Assembly: GCA_902577945.1 (NCBI GenBank)
Contig: CACHBB010000011.1
Location: 1 to 33,367, forward strand
Direction: 5' to 3'
Length of the DNA: 33,367 nt
DNA from: an uncultured Alphaproteobacteria bacterium
GTDB taxonomy: Bacteria > Pseudomonadota > Alphaproteobacteria > HIMB59 > GCA-002718135
Positions 1 to 7,414 of this stretch are shown here, piece after piece. The notes under the pieces are model-generated. The model did not search any database, was not told where the DNA came from, and saw only the letters and a list, made by a program, of their open reading frames with translations. A program made the position numbers and the translations under genes. Numbering within the stretch: the first letter of the stretch is position 1; each line of letters begins with the position of its first letter.

Positions 1-168
1 TACTAATAAATATAATGGAAAACATAAAAAAACAGGAATCCCATAAAAAATAAAATGATAAAATTTTACATTTGTTTTAGATAGAAAACTTATAATTGCA
101 TCGTTAGTAACAAAAAAAACACCTGCAATTAAAAGTAAAATTGTTGCATTAATAATACTATTATTCAT
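1..168 (-). CDS. EamA/DMT-family transporter, N-terminal fragment (cut by window edge)
   Basis: A reading frame opens with ATG at 166-168 on the minus strand and runs without a stop through position 1, giving 56 residues (begins MNNSIINATILLLIAGVFFV). Two hydrophobic stretches are visible, about residues 5-22 and 41-56. Between them lies a short polar segment with NDAIISFLSKTN, which resembles the start of EamA drug/metabolite exporters (a TM1 followed by N-D-A and a small loop). Two other EamA genes occur in this window (1880-2773 and the right edge). The gene is divergent from the acylphosphatase, with about 50 bases between the starts. Substrate is unknown, and most of the protein lies outside the window. 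Confidence 0.6.
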   Translation of the reverse strand, partial: MNNSIINATILLLIAGVFFVTNDAIISFLSKTNVKFYHFIFYGIPVFLCFPLYLLV

Positions 169-221
169 TAAAAAATAATTTAGGATTGTATGAGATAAAA
201 TATACTTATATTGTAAATATT

Positions 222-518
222 GTGAATACAAATGAAATTAAAACATATCGCCTTATAATAAAGGGAAAAGTACAAAACGTTGGTTTTAGACATTGGTTTA
301 GTGACTTGGCAATATCTTTAGGTCTTAATGGATATGTTCAAAACAAAGAAAGTAAAGATGAAGTAGAAGCAATAATTCAGGGAGATATGCAAAGTATATT
401 ATCAATTACACAAAAAGCGAAAGATGGTCCAGAAATGGCATTGGTTGAAGGTGTTATACCTAGCAGTATTATAAGTAATGTTAAATATTCTGGATTTATA
501 ATTAAATATGAGAATTAA
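222..518 (+). CDS. acyP: acylphosphatase
   Basis: Hydrolyses the carboxyl-phosphate bond of acylphosphates such as acetyl or carbamoyl phosphate; a small cytoplasmic enzyme. The family signature is clear: GKVQNVGFRHWF followed 18 residues after the catalytic Arg by the catalytic Asn in GYVQN, then VEAIIQG. The frame can open with TTG at 186 (110 residues), but family proteins are about 90-100 residues. I prefer GTG at 222, which gives 99 residues and puts the catalytic pair at Arg23 and Asn41, the numbering of the animal enzymes. No good ATG is in frame upstream of the fold. The gene stands alone between divergent and convergent neighbours and ends two bases before the 3' end of the aminotransferase. 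Function is secure; the start is not. Confidence 0.88.
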   Translation: MNTNEIKTYRLIIKGKVQNVGFRHWFSDLAISLGLNGYVQNKESKDEVEAIIQGDMQSILSITQKAKDGPEMALVEGVIPSSIISNVKYSGFIIKYEN

Positions 519-520
519 AT

Positions 521-1855
521 TTATTTAAAAATTTCTTTTATTGTTTTGTGTAAACTGTCAAATATCTGATCTATTTGTTTTTCGTTTATTATAAATTGTG
601 GACATAAAACAATTGCAGGACCTAATGGCCTACATATTAAACCATTATCTATTGATTTATTTGCAACTGTATCTCCCATATTTAAATGACCTTCAAATGG
701 TTCTTTAGTTTCTTTATTTTTAACCATTTCTAATGCAGCCATAAGACCTATACCTCTAGTCTCTCCTATATTTTTATATTGGTTAAATTCATTTAAACGT
801 TCTAAAAAATATGGAGAAACAGATTTAACATTATCTAATAATCCTTCATTTATAATAATATCTATTGCTTTCAGGGCTATTGCGCAACCCACTGGATGAC
901 CGCCAGCAGTGAAACCATGGGGAAACTCTTCGGCTTCTTCAGATACTTCTACAAAGTTATCTGAAAATTTTTTATCAACTATTACAGCACCCATTGGAAA
1001 ATAACCGGCAGTTAAACATTTGGATGAAATAATTATATCAGGTTTAATATTATATGTATTACAACCCCATAATTCACCTGTTCTTCCAAAACCACAAATT
1101 ACTTCATCTGCAATAAAAGGTATTTTATATTTTTTTAATATGGGTTGTATAAGTTCAAAATAATTTTTTGATGGCGGTATCACCCCACCTGCTCCTTGTA
1201 CTGGCTCAGCTACAAACCCTGCTATAGTATTAGGATCCTCTTTCAGAATTAAATTCTCTAAATTTAACGCCATTCTTTTAGAGAACTCTTGTTCACTTTC
1301 ATTATCATTTTTAAACTTCCAATAATGAGGGCAATCAGCATGGATAAATTCTTTTTGTGGTAAACCAAATTCTTTATTATAAGGCTTAGCAGTCATCGAT
1401 GAAGCTCCTAAAGTTACACCATGATATCCGTTTATTCGCGTTATTATTTTTCTTTTATCAGGATTTCCAGTTCTCGCGTTAAGCATCCAAAGCATTTTGA
1501 CCATTGTGTCATTAGCTTCAGAACCAGAATTACAAAAAAATACTCTACCTTGATCAAATGGTGATACTTCTATCAATTTATCTGATAACTTAAGAGTCTC
1601 TTCTGATAACCTTCCAAATAATGAATGATAACCAGGAAATTTTTCATATTGTTTTTTTGCCACTTCAACTAATCCTGGATGATCAAATCCAGCACAAACA
1701 TTCCAAAGACCAGAGTTAGCGTCCAAATATTTATTGCCCTTAGTGTCATAAACGTAAATTCCTTTTCCATAAGAAATTACTAATGGGCCCCTTTCATTTA
1801 ATGACTTTAAGTCAGTAAATCCATATAGATGACTAGAAATATTAGTTTGTAACAC
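521..1855 (-). CDS. class III PLP-dependent aminotransferase (SpuC/omega-transaminase type)
   Basis: A 444-residue fold-type I aminotransferase moving an amino group from an omega-amine or diamine to a keto acid such as pyruvate. Landmarks in order: NSGLWNV (47-53), NSGSEAND (109-116), NGYHG (142-146, stacks on PLP), EPVQGAGG (217-224), the cofactor Asp250 in ADEVICGFGRTG, and the Schiff-base Lys279 in SSKCLTAGYFPMGAV, then GFTAGGHPVGCA. The overall pattern is close to putrescine- or beta-alanine-pyruvate aminotransferases (SpuC type). The substrate cannot be fixed from sequence. The start is GTG (codon at 1853-1855), because the only nearby ATG (1860-1862) is out of frame. The gene is divergent from the EamA exporter at 1880, 24 bases apart, so the two may share a control region. 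Confidence 0.85.
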   Translation of the reverse strand: MLQTNISSHLYGFTDLKSLNERGPLVISYGKGIYVYDTKGNKYLDANSGLWNVCAGFDHPGLVEVAKKQYEKFPGYHSLFGRLSEETLKLSDKLIEVSPFDQGRVFFCNSGSEANDTMVKMLWMLNARTGNPDKRKIITRINGYHGVTLGASSMTAKPYNKEFGLPQKEFIHADCPHYWKFKNDNESEQEFSKRMALNLENLILKEDPNTIAGFVAEPVQGAGGVIPPSKNYFELIQPILKKYKIPFIADEVICGFGRTGELWGCNTYNIKPDIIISSKCLTAGYFPMGAVIVDKKFSDNFVEVSEEAEEFPHGFTAGGHPVGCAIALKAIDIIINEGLLDNVKSVSPYFLERLNEFNQYKNIGETRGIGLMAALEMVKNKETKEPFEGHLNMGDTVANKSIDNGLICRPLGPAIVLCPQFIINEKQIDQIFDSLHKTIKEIFK

Positions 1856-1879
1856 AAATCATAATTATTTTTTTTTACA

Positions 1880-2773
1880 ATGAAAAGCAAGATATTATTT
1901 TCAACAGGCGTATTTGGTATTCTTTTAATGATGGCTGGTCAATTGTCTTTTTCTGTAAATGATAGTTTTGTTAAATTAGCAGTAAAAGAAATTGATATTA
2001 ATTCCTCAATTTTTTCTGTAATTTTTACAAGAGGTATTATTACAACAATTTTATTAGCATTATATTTAAGATTTTTTGAAAAAAAGGATTTAATTAAAAT
2101 AATAACTATTAAAAGCTTTCATATTCGTGGGTTATATGAAGTACTTACAGCTTTATTCTTTTTTATTGCATTAGTATTTTTACCAATTTCAGAGGTATAT
2201 ACTCTTCTGATGACCAATCCTTTTTTTGTGACAATTTTTGCATTTATATTTTTAAAAGAAAAAGTTGGTATAAGAAGATGGATTGCTGTATTCTTAGGTT
2301 TTATTGGCGTAGTAGTCGTAATCAATCCACAAAATATAGATTTTAATTATCTTTTTATTTTACCAATTATTTCTGCAATATTCTTAACTATTAGAGATAT
2401 TGCCACAAAATCACTGGCAACTAAAACTAACAATGTCGAAATTACATTTATAACCGCTCTATTAATAACAATCTTTGCTGGAATTGGTTCTGTATTTTTT
2501 GGTTATCATGTTACAGTTAATCAAATCCCACATTTATGTATATCTAGTATTTTTGTATTATTTGGGTATTTATTTTCAGTAATGACAGTGTTTTACGCTC
2601 CATTATCTCTAACGGCATCAGCTAGATACAGTGTTATAATTTTTGGAATAATTGTTGGTTATTTAATACTTGATGAAATTCCGAGCTCTAATATGATTAG
2701 TGGAGCAATAATAATAACATTAAGCGGCTTATTTGTTATAAAAAGACAAAAAGATACGGGAAAAATTATTTAA
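1880..2773 (+). CDS. EamA/DMT-family transporter
   Basis: A 297-residue inner-membrane protein with about ten hydrophobic segments arranged as two five-helix EamA repeats. The first repeat has the usual small loop after TM1 (NDSFVKLAV), a conserved FTRG-like turn, and PISEVYTLLMTNPFFVTIFAFIFL followed by LKEKVGIRRW. The second ends in LTASARYSVIIFGIIVGYLILDE, with the typical D-E before the last helix. Members export or import small metabolites (amino acids, nucleosides, S-adenosylmethionine and others), and sequence does not tell which. It is divergent from the omega-aminotransferase, so transport of an amine or amino acid is possible but unproven. It ends four bases before the convergent peroxiredoxin. 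Confidence 0.88.
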   Translation: MKSKILFSTGVFGILLMMAGQLSFSVNDSFVKLAVKEIDINSSIFSVIFTRGIITTILLALYLRFFEKKDLIKIITIKSFHIRGLYEVLTALFFFIALVFLPISEVYTLLMTNPFFVTIFAFIFLKEKVGIRRWIAVFLGFIGVVVVINPQNIDFNYLFILPIISAIFLTIRDIATKSLATKTNNVEITFITALLITIFAGIGSVFFGYHVTVNQIPHLCISSIFVLFGYLFSVMTVFYAPLSLTASARYSVIIFGIIVGYLILDEIPSSNMISGAIIITLSGLFVIKRQKDTGKII

Positions 2774-2777
2774 CCAG

Positions 2778-3221
2778 TTATAAATTTTTACAAAATTCAT
2801 AAACTTCTTCTACATGACCTTTTACTTTTACTTTATTCCATGATTTTAAGATATTTCCATTTTCGTTAATCACAAAAGTAGATCTGTCTATTCCAAAATA
2901 CTTCCTACCATACATAGATTTTTCTACCCAAATACCAAGTTTGTCACAATTTTTACCTTCATCTGATCCTAATGGATATTTCAATTTATATTTATCAGAA
3001 AATTTTTTATTTTTTTCAATTGAATCTTTTGAAGCGCCTATTATATCGAAACCAATTTTATTAAACTTTTTAAGATTTTTTTGAAAATCAGCTACTTCAA
3101 TTGAGCATCCCCCAGTTAATGCTTTAGGATAAAAAAATAGAACAGTTTTATTTTTTATTTTTGCAGAATCAAATTGATCTTCATTTGTTAATTGAAATTT
3201 AATTTTAGGTAATTTTTTCAT
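2778..3221 (-). CDS. bcp: Bcp/PrxQ-type peroxiredoxin, apparently lacking the usual second cysteine
   Basis: A thiol peroxidase of 147 residues, the typical length for Bcp/PrxQ, reducing hydrogen and organic peroxides in the cytoplasm. The active site is FYPKALTGGC: Pro32, Thr36 and peroxidatic Cys39, with the partner Arg in GIDRSTFVI near residue 113. In E. coli Bcp the resolving cysteine lies five residues after the peroxidatic one. Here that position is Ala44 (CSIEVADF), so the protein may work by a 1-Cys mechanism or use Cys91 or Cys145 instead. It begins one base from the end of the ribA-like gene and runs in the same direction, so it may be the last gene of that transcript. Confidence 0.88.
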   Translation of the reverse strand: MKKLPKIKFQLTNEDQFDSAKIKNKTVLFFYPKALTGGCSIEVADFQKNLKKFNKIGFDIIGASKDSIEKNKKFSDKYKLKYPLGSDEGKNCDKLGIWVEKSMYGRKYFGIDRSTFVINENGNILKSWNKVKVKGHVEEVYEFCKNL

Positions 3222-3222
3222 A

Positions 3223-4344
3223 TTACACTACTAGTTTTAGACCATATCCAGTTTTTTTAACTCTAGTTTTAAAATATTTTTTATTAAATTTATTTAAGGT
3301 TGGTTTTGTATTTATTTGATTTTCTACTTTAATACCAGCTTTCTTAATAGAATTAATTTTATTTTTATTATTTGTAATCAAATTGACTTTATTTATTTTT
3401 AACAATTTAAGAATTCTTGATGCAATATTAAAATCTCTCTCATCATCTAAGAAGCCAATATTATGGTCTGCATCTATTGTATCCATACCCCTTGCTTGAA
3501 GTGAATAGGCTCTCATTTTGTTAGCTAAACCTATTCCTCTACCCTCTTGTTCTAAATATAATATTACACCACCATTATTTCTAACCATATAATTAATTGA
3601 TTGATTTAATTGTTCACCACAATCGCATTTTAAAGAATGAAAAATATCACCAGTAAAACAAGCAGAATGTATTCTTAAATTAACAGATTTTTTATTTATT
3701 TTTTTTGGGTTAACAATGATAGCTACATGTTTATCTGAACCAATATATGATTTGAATATTTTGAAAATAGAATTTTCATTTTTAGGAAGAGGTACTTTTG
3801 CACTTGAAACTAATTTTATGCTTTCACATATCAATTTGTTTTGCTTCAGTAGGTCTTTGTAATTAAATAATAAAATGCCATTTTTAAATGCAAATTCATT
3901 AATACTATCATAGAATTTTTTATTTATTTTTTTAAAAACTAGTGATGGAATCATTTTTGCATTTTTTGAAAGATCAATGCAAACATTATGAAAATTTTTA
4001 GTTTTGAATTTTTTAATGTTTGTAAATTTAATTACTTTATTGTTATTAAGAGGGTTAACAAATAAATTTATGATTTGATTTATATCTGTTTTAGGATTTA
4101 TCTCAAAAAAAATATTTTGTTTTATATTTTTGTTAAAAATAGATTGGGCCTTTTGTTTAGTAATAAGAAGATATTTTTCATCGATTAAATATTTATTGAA
4201 TTTATTAAAAATTTTACTTTGAGAGTGTTCAATATTAAAAAACATCCAGAATTCTTTGTTATTTTGAATTATTAGAGGTCTGCCAGTTCTGAGCTCATTA
4301 ATAGCTCTATCTATTATAGTTCCTGTATTAGATTTGAAACTCAT
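3223..4344 (-). CDS. ribA: GTP cyclohydrolase II with a degenerate N-terminal RibB-like domain
   Basis: Opens the imidazole ring of GTP, releasing formate and pyrophosphate, to give 2,5-diamino-6-ribosylamino-4(3H)-pyrimidinone 5'-phosphate. The C-terminal domain (about 175-373) has the zinc cysteines 229, 240 and 242 (SACFTGDIFHSLKCDCGEQL), the phosphate/GTP loop LEQEGRGIGLANKMRAYSLQ with Tyr280, DADHNIGFLDDERDF and a TNN motif. The N-terminal 170 residues start like dihydroxybutanone-phosphate synthase (IDRAINELRTGRPLII) but lack its acidic D-D-E-D-R-E-N-E site, so this half is probably not catalytic; I know this domain pairing from other alphaproteobacterial RibA proteins. It is divergent from a RibD_C gene, 36 bases apart. 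It could serve flavin synthesis, the neighbouring pteridine-like cluster, or both. Confidence 0.9.
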   Translation of the reverse strand: MSFKSNTGTIIDRAINELRTGRPLIIQNNKEFWMFFNIEHSQSKIFNKFNKYLIDEKYLLITKQKAQSIFNKNIKQNIFFEINPKTDINQIINLFVNPLNNNKVIKFTNIKKFKTKNFHNVCIDLSKNAKMIPSLVFKKINKKFYDSINEFAFKNGILLFNYKDLLKQNKLICESIKLVSSAKVPLPKNENSIFKIFKSYIGSDKHVAIIVNPKKINKKSVNLRIHSACFTGDIFHSLKCDCGEQLNQSINYMVRNNGGVILYLEQEGRGIGLANKMRAYSLQARGMDTIDADHNIGFLDDERDFNIASRILKLLKINKVNLITNNKNKINSIKKAGIKVENQINTKPTLNKFNKKYFKTRVKKTGYGLKLVV

Positions 4345-4380
4345 GAAAAGTTTATATAGATATAATTAATATAAAAACAA
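4345..4380. promoter_or_regulatory. short divergent promoter region between ribA-like and RibD_C genes
   Basis: The 36 bases between the two divergent starts contain TATAAT at 4361-4366, placed 14 bases before the plus-strand ATG. On the minus strand TTGTTT (4375-4380) and TATAAA (4351-4356) are 18 bases apart and precede the ribA ATG by only six bases. Both would give very short leaders. In DNA this AT-rich such matches arise easily, so this is a placement suggestion only. Confidence 0.3.
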
Positions 4381-5214
4381 ATGATTACATCCAAAAATAT
4401 AGGAATTTTATTAAATTTAATAAAAAATTCAAAAAAAAGTAGTGATCTTTATTTATTAGTTAAAAAAAATAGTATTTCCTACTCGTCAAAAGGGAAAAGT
4501 AATTTTTATATAAAAAAGCATAGTCCAGAATATAAAATAAAAATAAGTAAATTTTATCAATCAATATTGAACATCCTCGTGCCAATAATAAAAAACAATA
4601 AAAGATTGGTAATAGCACAAATAGGTCAAAGTATTGATGGAAGAATTGCATTAAGAAATGGCAATTCACATTACATTAATAATCCTAAAAGCATAATATA
4701 TCTTCATTGCTTAAGAAGTATTAGTGATGCAATTATTGTAGGATCAAACACTATTAAAAAAGATAATCCCTTATTAACTACAAGAAAAATAAAGGGAACA
4801 AATCCAAAAAGAATTATTATTGATGGCAGCCTTTCACTAAATAACAATTATAAAATATTTAATGACGGTAATGAAAATATAATTTTTACAAAAAGTAGTA
4901 GAAAAATTAGATTGAACAATTCAACTATTATAAGATTAAATGAAAAAAATTTTACTAAAAACTTAATTAAACAATTAAATAAGCTTAAATGTAAAAATAT
5001 TTTAGTAGAGGGAGGATCAAAAACTATTTCGGAATTAATCAATAATCAATATATTGATATTCTTCAATTTATGATTGCTCCAATATTAATAGGTTCTGGA
5101 ATTAATTCATTAAATTTAAAAGAAATTTCAAATCTTAATAAAGCTATTAGACCTAAATGTAACTTTAATGAATTAGAAAATGAAATTATTGTTAATTTAT
5201 TTCTTAATAGCTAA
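4381..5214 (+). CDS. stand-alone RibD C-terminal (DHFR-like) reductase
   Basis: A 277-residue protein whose residues about 75-277 form the RibD_C reductase domain. Visible are AQIGQSIDGRIA (79-90), a substrate loop with HYINNPKSIIYLHCLR, DAIIVGSNTIKKDNPLLTTR (116-135) and ILVEGGSKT, the NADPH-binding glycine motif. In riboflavin synthesis this domain reduces the ribosyl chain of the RibA product to ribityl. The zinc deaminase domain of full RibD is absent, and the first 75 residues are not recognisable. The gene is divergent from the RibA homologue and its last 18 bases overlap the 3' end of the methyltransferase. Reduction of a pteridine or pyrimidine intermediate fits the neighbours; the substrate is inferred. 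Confidence 0.83.
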   Translation: MITSKNIGILLNLIKNSKKSSDLYLLVKKNSISYSSKGKSNFYIKKHSPEYKIKISKFYQSILNILVPIIKNNKRLVIAQIGQSIDGRIALRNGNSHYINNPKSIIYLHCLRSISDAIIVGSNTIKKDNPLLTTRKIKGTNPKRIIIDGSLSLNNNYKIFNDGNENIIFTKSSRKIRLNNSTIIRLNEKNFTKNLIKQLNKLKCKNILVEGGSKTISELINNQYIDILQFMIAPILIGSGINSLNLKEISNLNKAIRPKCNFNELENEIIVNLFLNS

Positions 5215-5985
5215 AAAATCTGTATTATTTAATATAAACCTGGAATTTTTTTCTTTAATTGATTTTAAACGAAATTCTAACCAGTGATCTAGATTAAGTT
5301 TATTTTTTTGAATAATATCTTTACAAAAGTTTAAGAAATAAATTTGAAATTCAAAATTTTTGTTAACATCCCAAGTAGAGTCTAAAACATATGTTTTGTG
5401 TGTCTTTTTAAATAAACTATTTATAATTTTAGAGCAATTAGGTCCAACAGCTACCTCACCTATTCCTTTGTCAGATTTTTGATCTTTATTAAAAATATCA
5501 AGAATTTTTTTATCATCTTTGTGTTTTGGAAAAAATTGAAAATTCCCATTATAATTTAATGCAAAGTATACAATTTCTGTATCTATATTTAATTTATGAA
5601 AATTTTTGAACCATTTTTTTGGAAGAATATCTAAAAAAGCAGATCCTGTAACTAAATTATAATCATTAAAAGTTATTTTATCTAGATTATTAATTACATC
5701 AACAATCTTAAAATTAGTTTTTTTTATTTTAGATGAAAATTTTATATTTTTTTTAAAAAAATTTGTTGATTGATGTGATATATCTACAAATGACCAATAT
5801 TGATTATTAGATAACCGAGATTTAAGAAATCTAAAATTAGATCCAGCACCTGAACCTAAATCAATTATTCTTATATTTTTTTTATTTTTATAAAATTTAT
5901 TAATTAAATATAATATTTTTTTGTTACGAGAATTTCTATCAACGCTTTCTCTAAGATTTAACCATTTGTTTTGAAATTCATGCAT
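5197..5985 (-). CDS. class I SAM-dependent methyltransferase
   Basis: A 262-residue Rossmann-fold methyltransferase. Motif I is clear near residues 39-46 (IRIIDLGSGAGSNFRFL), followed by the acidic ribose-binding position in WSFVDIS. Motif IV has NLVTGSAFLDILPKKWF, where a catalytic base is not obvious. The rest does not match a methyltransferase class I can name. It is the last gene of a tightly packed run (dehydrogenase, PTPS homologue, GT4, this gene), one base after the glycosyltransferase, and its 3' end overlaps the convergent RibD_C gene by 18 bases. This context suggests a small molecule, possibly the pteridine-like product or its sugar, rather than RNA or protein. Fold confidence is high; substrate is unknown. 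Confidence 0.8.
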   Translation of the reverse strand: MHEFQNKWLNLRESVDRNSRNKKILYLINKFYKNKKNIRIIDLGSGAGSNFRFLKSRLSNNQYWSFVDISHQSTNFFKKNIKFSSKIKKTNFKIVDVINNLDKITFNDYNLVTGSAFLDILPKKWFKNFHKLNIDTEIVYFALNYNGNFQFFPKHKDDKKILDIFNKDQKSDKGIGEVAVGPNCSKIINSLFKKTHKTYVLDSTWDVNKNFEFQIYFLNFCKDIIQKNKLNLDHWLEFRLKSIKEKNSRFILNNTDFLAIKK

Positions 5986-5986
5986 A

Positions 5987-7033
5987 TTAAATTAACTTTA
6001 AAAATTTCTTAGCTGACTCTAGTGGAGTAAGAAGATATCTTTTATTTTTATGGATATTAATGTTTAGTTTTTTAAAATTATTTTTATTTAATATATTTTT
6101 GATAATTATATTTCTAAGATCATTTACTTCAAATTTTTTAAAATAAATAACTCCTTTTCTTCCAAGTGTATTTAAGATAGTATGAGTAAAAAAGGTTATA
6201 ATTGGCTTTTTAATTATTAAGGCGTTTGCTAAAGACATACCAAAACCTTCATATTTACTGACTGAAATATAACAATCAGTTTTAGAATATAATTTAGCTA
6301 ATTTTTTATCTGAAATAGTACCATGAAATATTATTTTTTTGTTCATTGAATTTTTGGTAATATATTTTTTAAGATTTTGGTAATAATCAATATCTCTTGT
6401 GGTATCACCAACAACATCTAAAGTATAATTATCTAAAGGTTTTAAGACTTTTAGCAAAAAAAGATAATTTTTTCTATTTATTATACTTCCACAAGTTAAA
6501 AATTGAACTTTATTATTATTTTTAAAATTGTATTTTTCAAGCCTTTCTATACCAGGTTCAACTACTGAAATTTTATTATTTTTAATCTTAAATTCATTTA
6601 TTAATAAATTTTTGGTATTTTTAGATGTCACAATATATTTATTGATTTTTTTGAAATTTTCCTTTTCTAGTCTTAAGAATTTTTTTGACATTTGACCTTT
6701 AAATTCAAGATATAAAGGATGATGGATTAGTGCAATAACATTATAAGTAAGTATTTTTTTAAAAATAGAATACATACCTTCCAAAGCTAATCCATCAATT
6801 ATAATTTTTGAGTCAGGATTAATTTGATCTAAAATTTTTAAAAAATGTTTTATATCCTTATTAGTAGGAAAAGGATAATTTTCACTTAACGCAATTGTTC
6901 TAATATTAATATCTTTTAGTTTTGCATATTCCAGAATATTTTTCTCATAAATGTAACCTCCAGTTTTTGCATTAATATCTCCTGGATAAACAAAATAAAT
7001 ATCAGATTTATTTTTAGATGACCTCTTTTTCAT
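5987..7033 (-). CDS. GT4-family glycosyltransferase
   Basis: A GT-B fold retaining glycosyltransferase of about 348 residues, transferring a sugar from a nucleotide donor. The acceptor-side loop is GGYIYEKNIL. The donor half has LTCGSIINRKNYLFLLKVL, FHGTISDKKLAKLYSKTDCYIS and YEGFGMSLANAL. In GT4 enzymes the last motif is normally E-x7-E; here the second Glu is Asn (codon AAC), which may matter for donor binding. The frame opens at 7051, but I prefer the ATG at 7031-7033 (MKKRSSKNKSD), which still overlaps the end of the PTPS homologue by 20 bases. No surface-polysaccharide genes are nearby. The neighbours point to glycosylation of a small molecule, as in pterin glycosides of cyanobacteria, but that is inference. 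Confidence 0.85.
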   Translation of the reverse strand: MKKRSSKNKSDIYFVYPGDINAKTGGYIYEKNILEYAKLKDINIRTIALSENYPFPTNKDIKHFLKILDQINPDSKIIIDGLALEGMYSIFKKILTYNVIALIHHPLYLEFKGQMSKKFLRLEKENFKKINKYIVTSKNTKNLLINEFKIKNNKISVVEPGIERLEKYNFKNNNKVQFLTCGSIINRKNYLFLLKVLKPLDNYTLDVVGDTTRDIDYYQNLKKYITKNSMNKKIIFHGTISDKKLAKLYSKTDCYISVSKYEGFGMSLANALIIKKPIITFFTHTILNTLGRKGVIYFKKFEVNDLRNIIIKNILNKNNFKKLNINIHKNKRYLLTPLESAKKFLKLI

Positions 7034-7412
7034 ATGAAGCCCATGCAACATTTGATTCTTGCAAAGTAATTTTAATTTTTTTTAAAGAATTATAATCATC
7101 AATATATTCATTTTTTAATTTGCCTAAGATTTTATTACAAATATCTTCAGCTAAAAATTCAGTAGTAGTAATAATACCTTTAAATTCCTCTACATCATCT
7201 AAATTTTGATAATTATATGTTTTTAAAATCTCTTTAAGAATAGTTGAAACAATTCCTAAATCCATGATGATATTGTATTTATTTAACTTATCTGTAAAAA
7301 ATTCAGCATCAACCAAATAAGTAGCACCATGCATATTTTGAGCTGGGCCAAATACCTCTCCTGGCAAAGAATGAGCAATTAATATATTTTCTCTTACTTT
7401 TATAGAGTACAT
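7014..7412 (-). CDS. 6-pyruvoyl-tetrahydropterin synthase / QueD-family homologue with an altered active site
   Basis: A 132-residue T-fold protein, the usual size for PTPS/QueD enzymes, which act on 7,8-dihydroneopterin triphosphate. The order of elements is right: IAHSLPG (His14), MHGATYLVDAEF (His28), a strand with IIMDLG, NLDDVEEFKG, TTTEFLAEDI and a C-terminal ESNVAWASYE. Two key parts are missing. The second histidine of the HGH zinc motif is Ala30 (HGA), and the catalytic Cys just before it is absent (AQNMHG). I recall the same HGA-type sequence in homologues from other alphaproteobacteria next to the same genes, so this looks like a distinct subfamily rather than decay. It lies two bases after the dehydrogenase and overlaps the glycosyltransferase. 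The reaction is unknown. Confidence 0.85.
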   Translation of the reverse strand: MYSIKVRENILIAHSLPGEVFGPAQNMHGATYLVDAEFFTDKLNKYNIIMDLGIVSTILKEILKTYNYQNLDDVEEFKGIITTTEFLAEDICNKILGKLKNEYIDDYNSLKKIKITLQESNVAWASYEKEVI

Positions 7413-7414
7413 AA

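Noticed and set aside
4460-5042. Two minus-strand frames opposite the RibD_C gene
   Set aside because: Overlap the well-supported RibD_C domain; hydrophobic composition comes from the antisense of Lys/Asn-rich codons.
3223-5985. A toxoflavin-type (7-azapteridine) toxin cluster
   Set aside because: GTP cyclohydrolase II, a RibD-type enzyme and a methyltransferase match in kind, but the RibD deaminase domain and the other tox genes are absent, and GT4, PTPS and MDR genes are not part of that pathway.
3223-7412. A queuosine or other 7-deazaguanine pathway
   Set aside because: The PTPS homologue lacks the QueD active site, and no queC, queE, queF or tgt-like gene is present.
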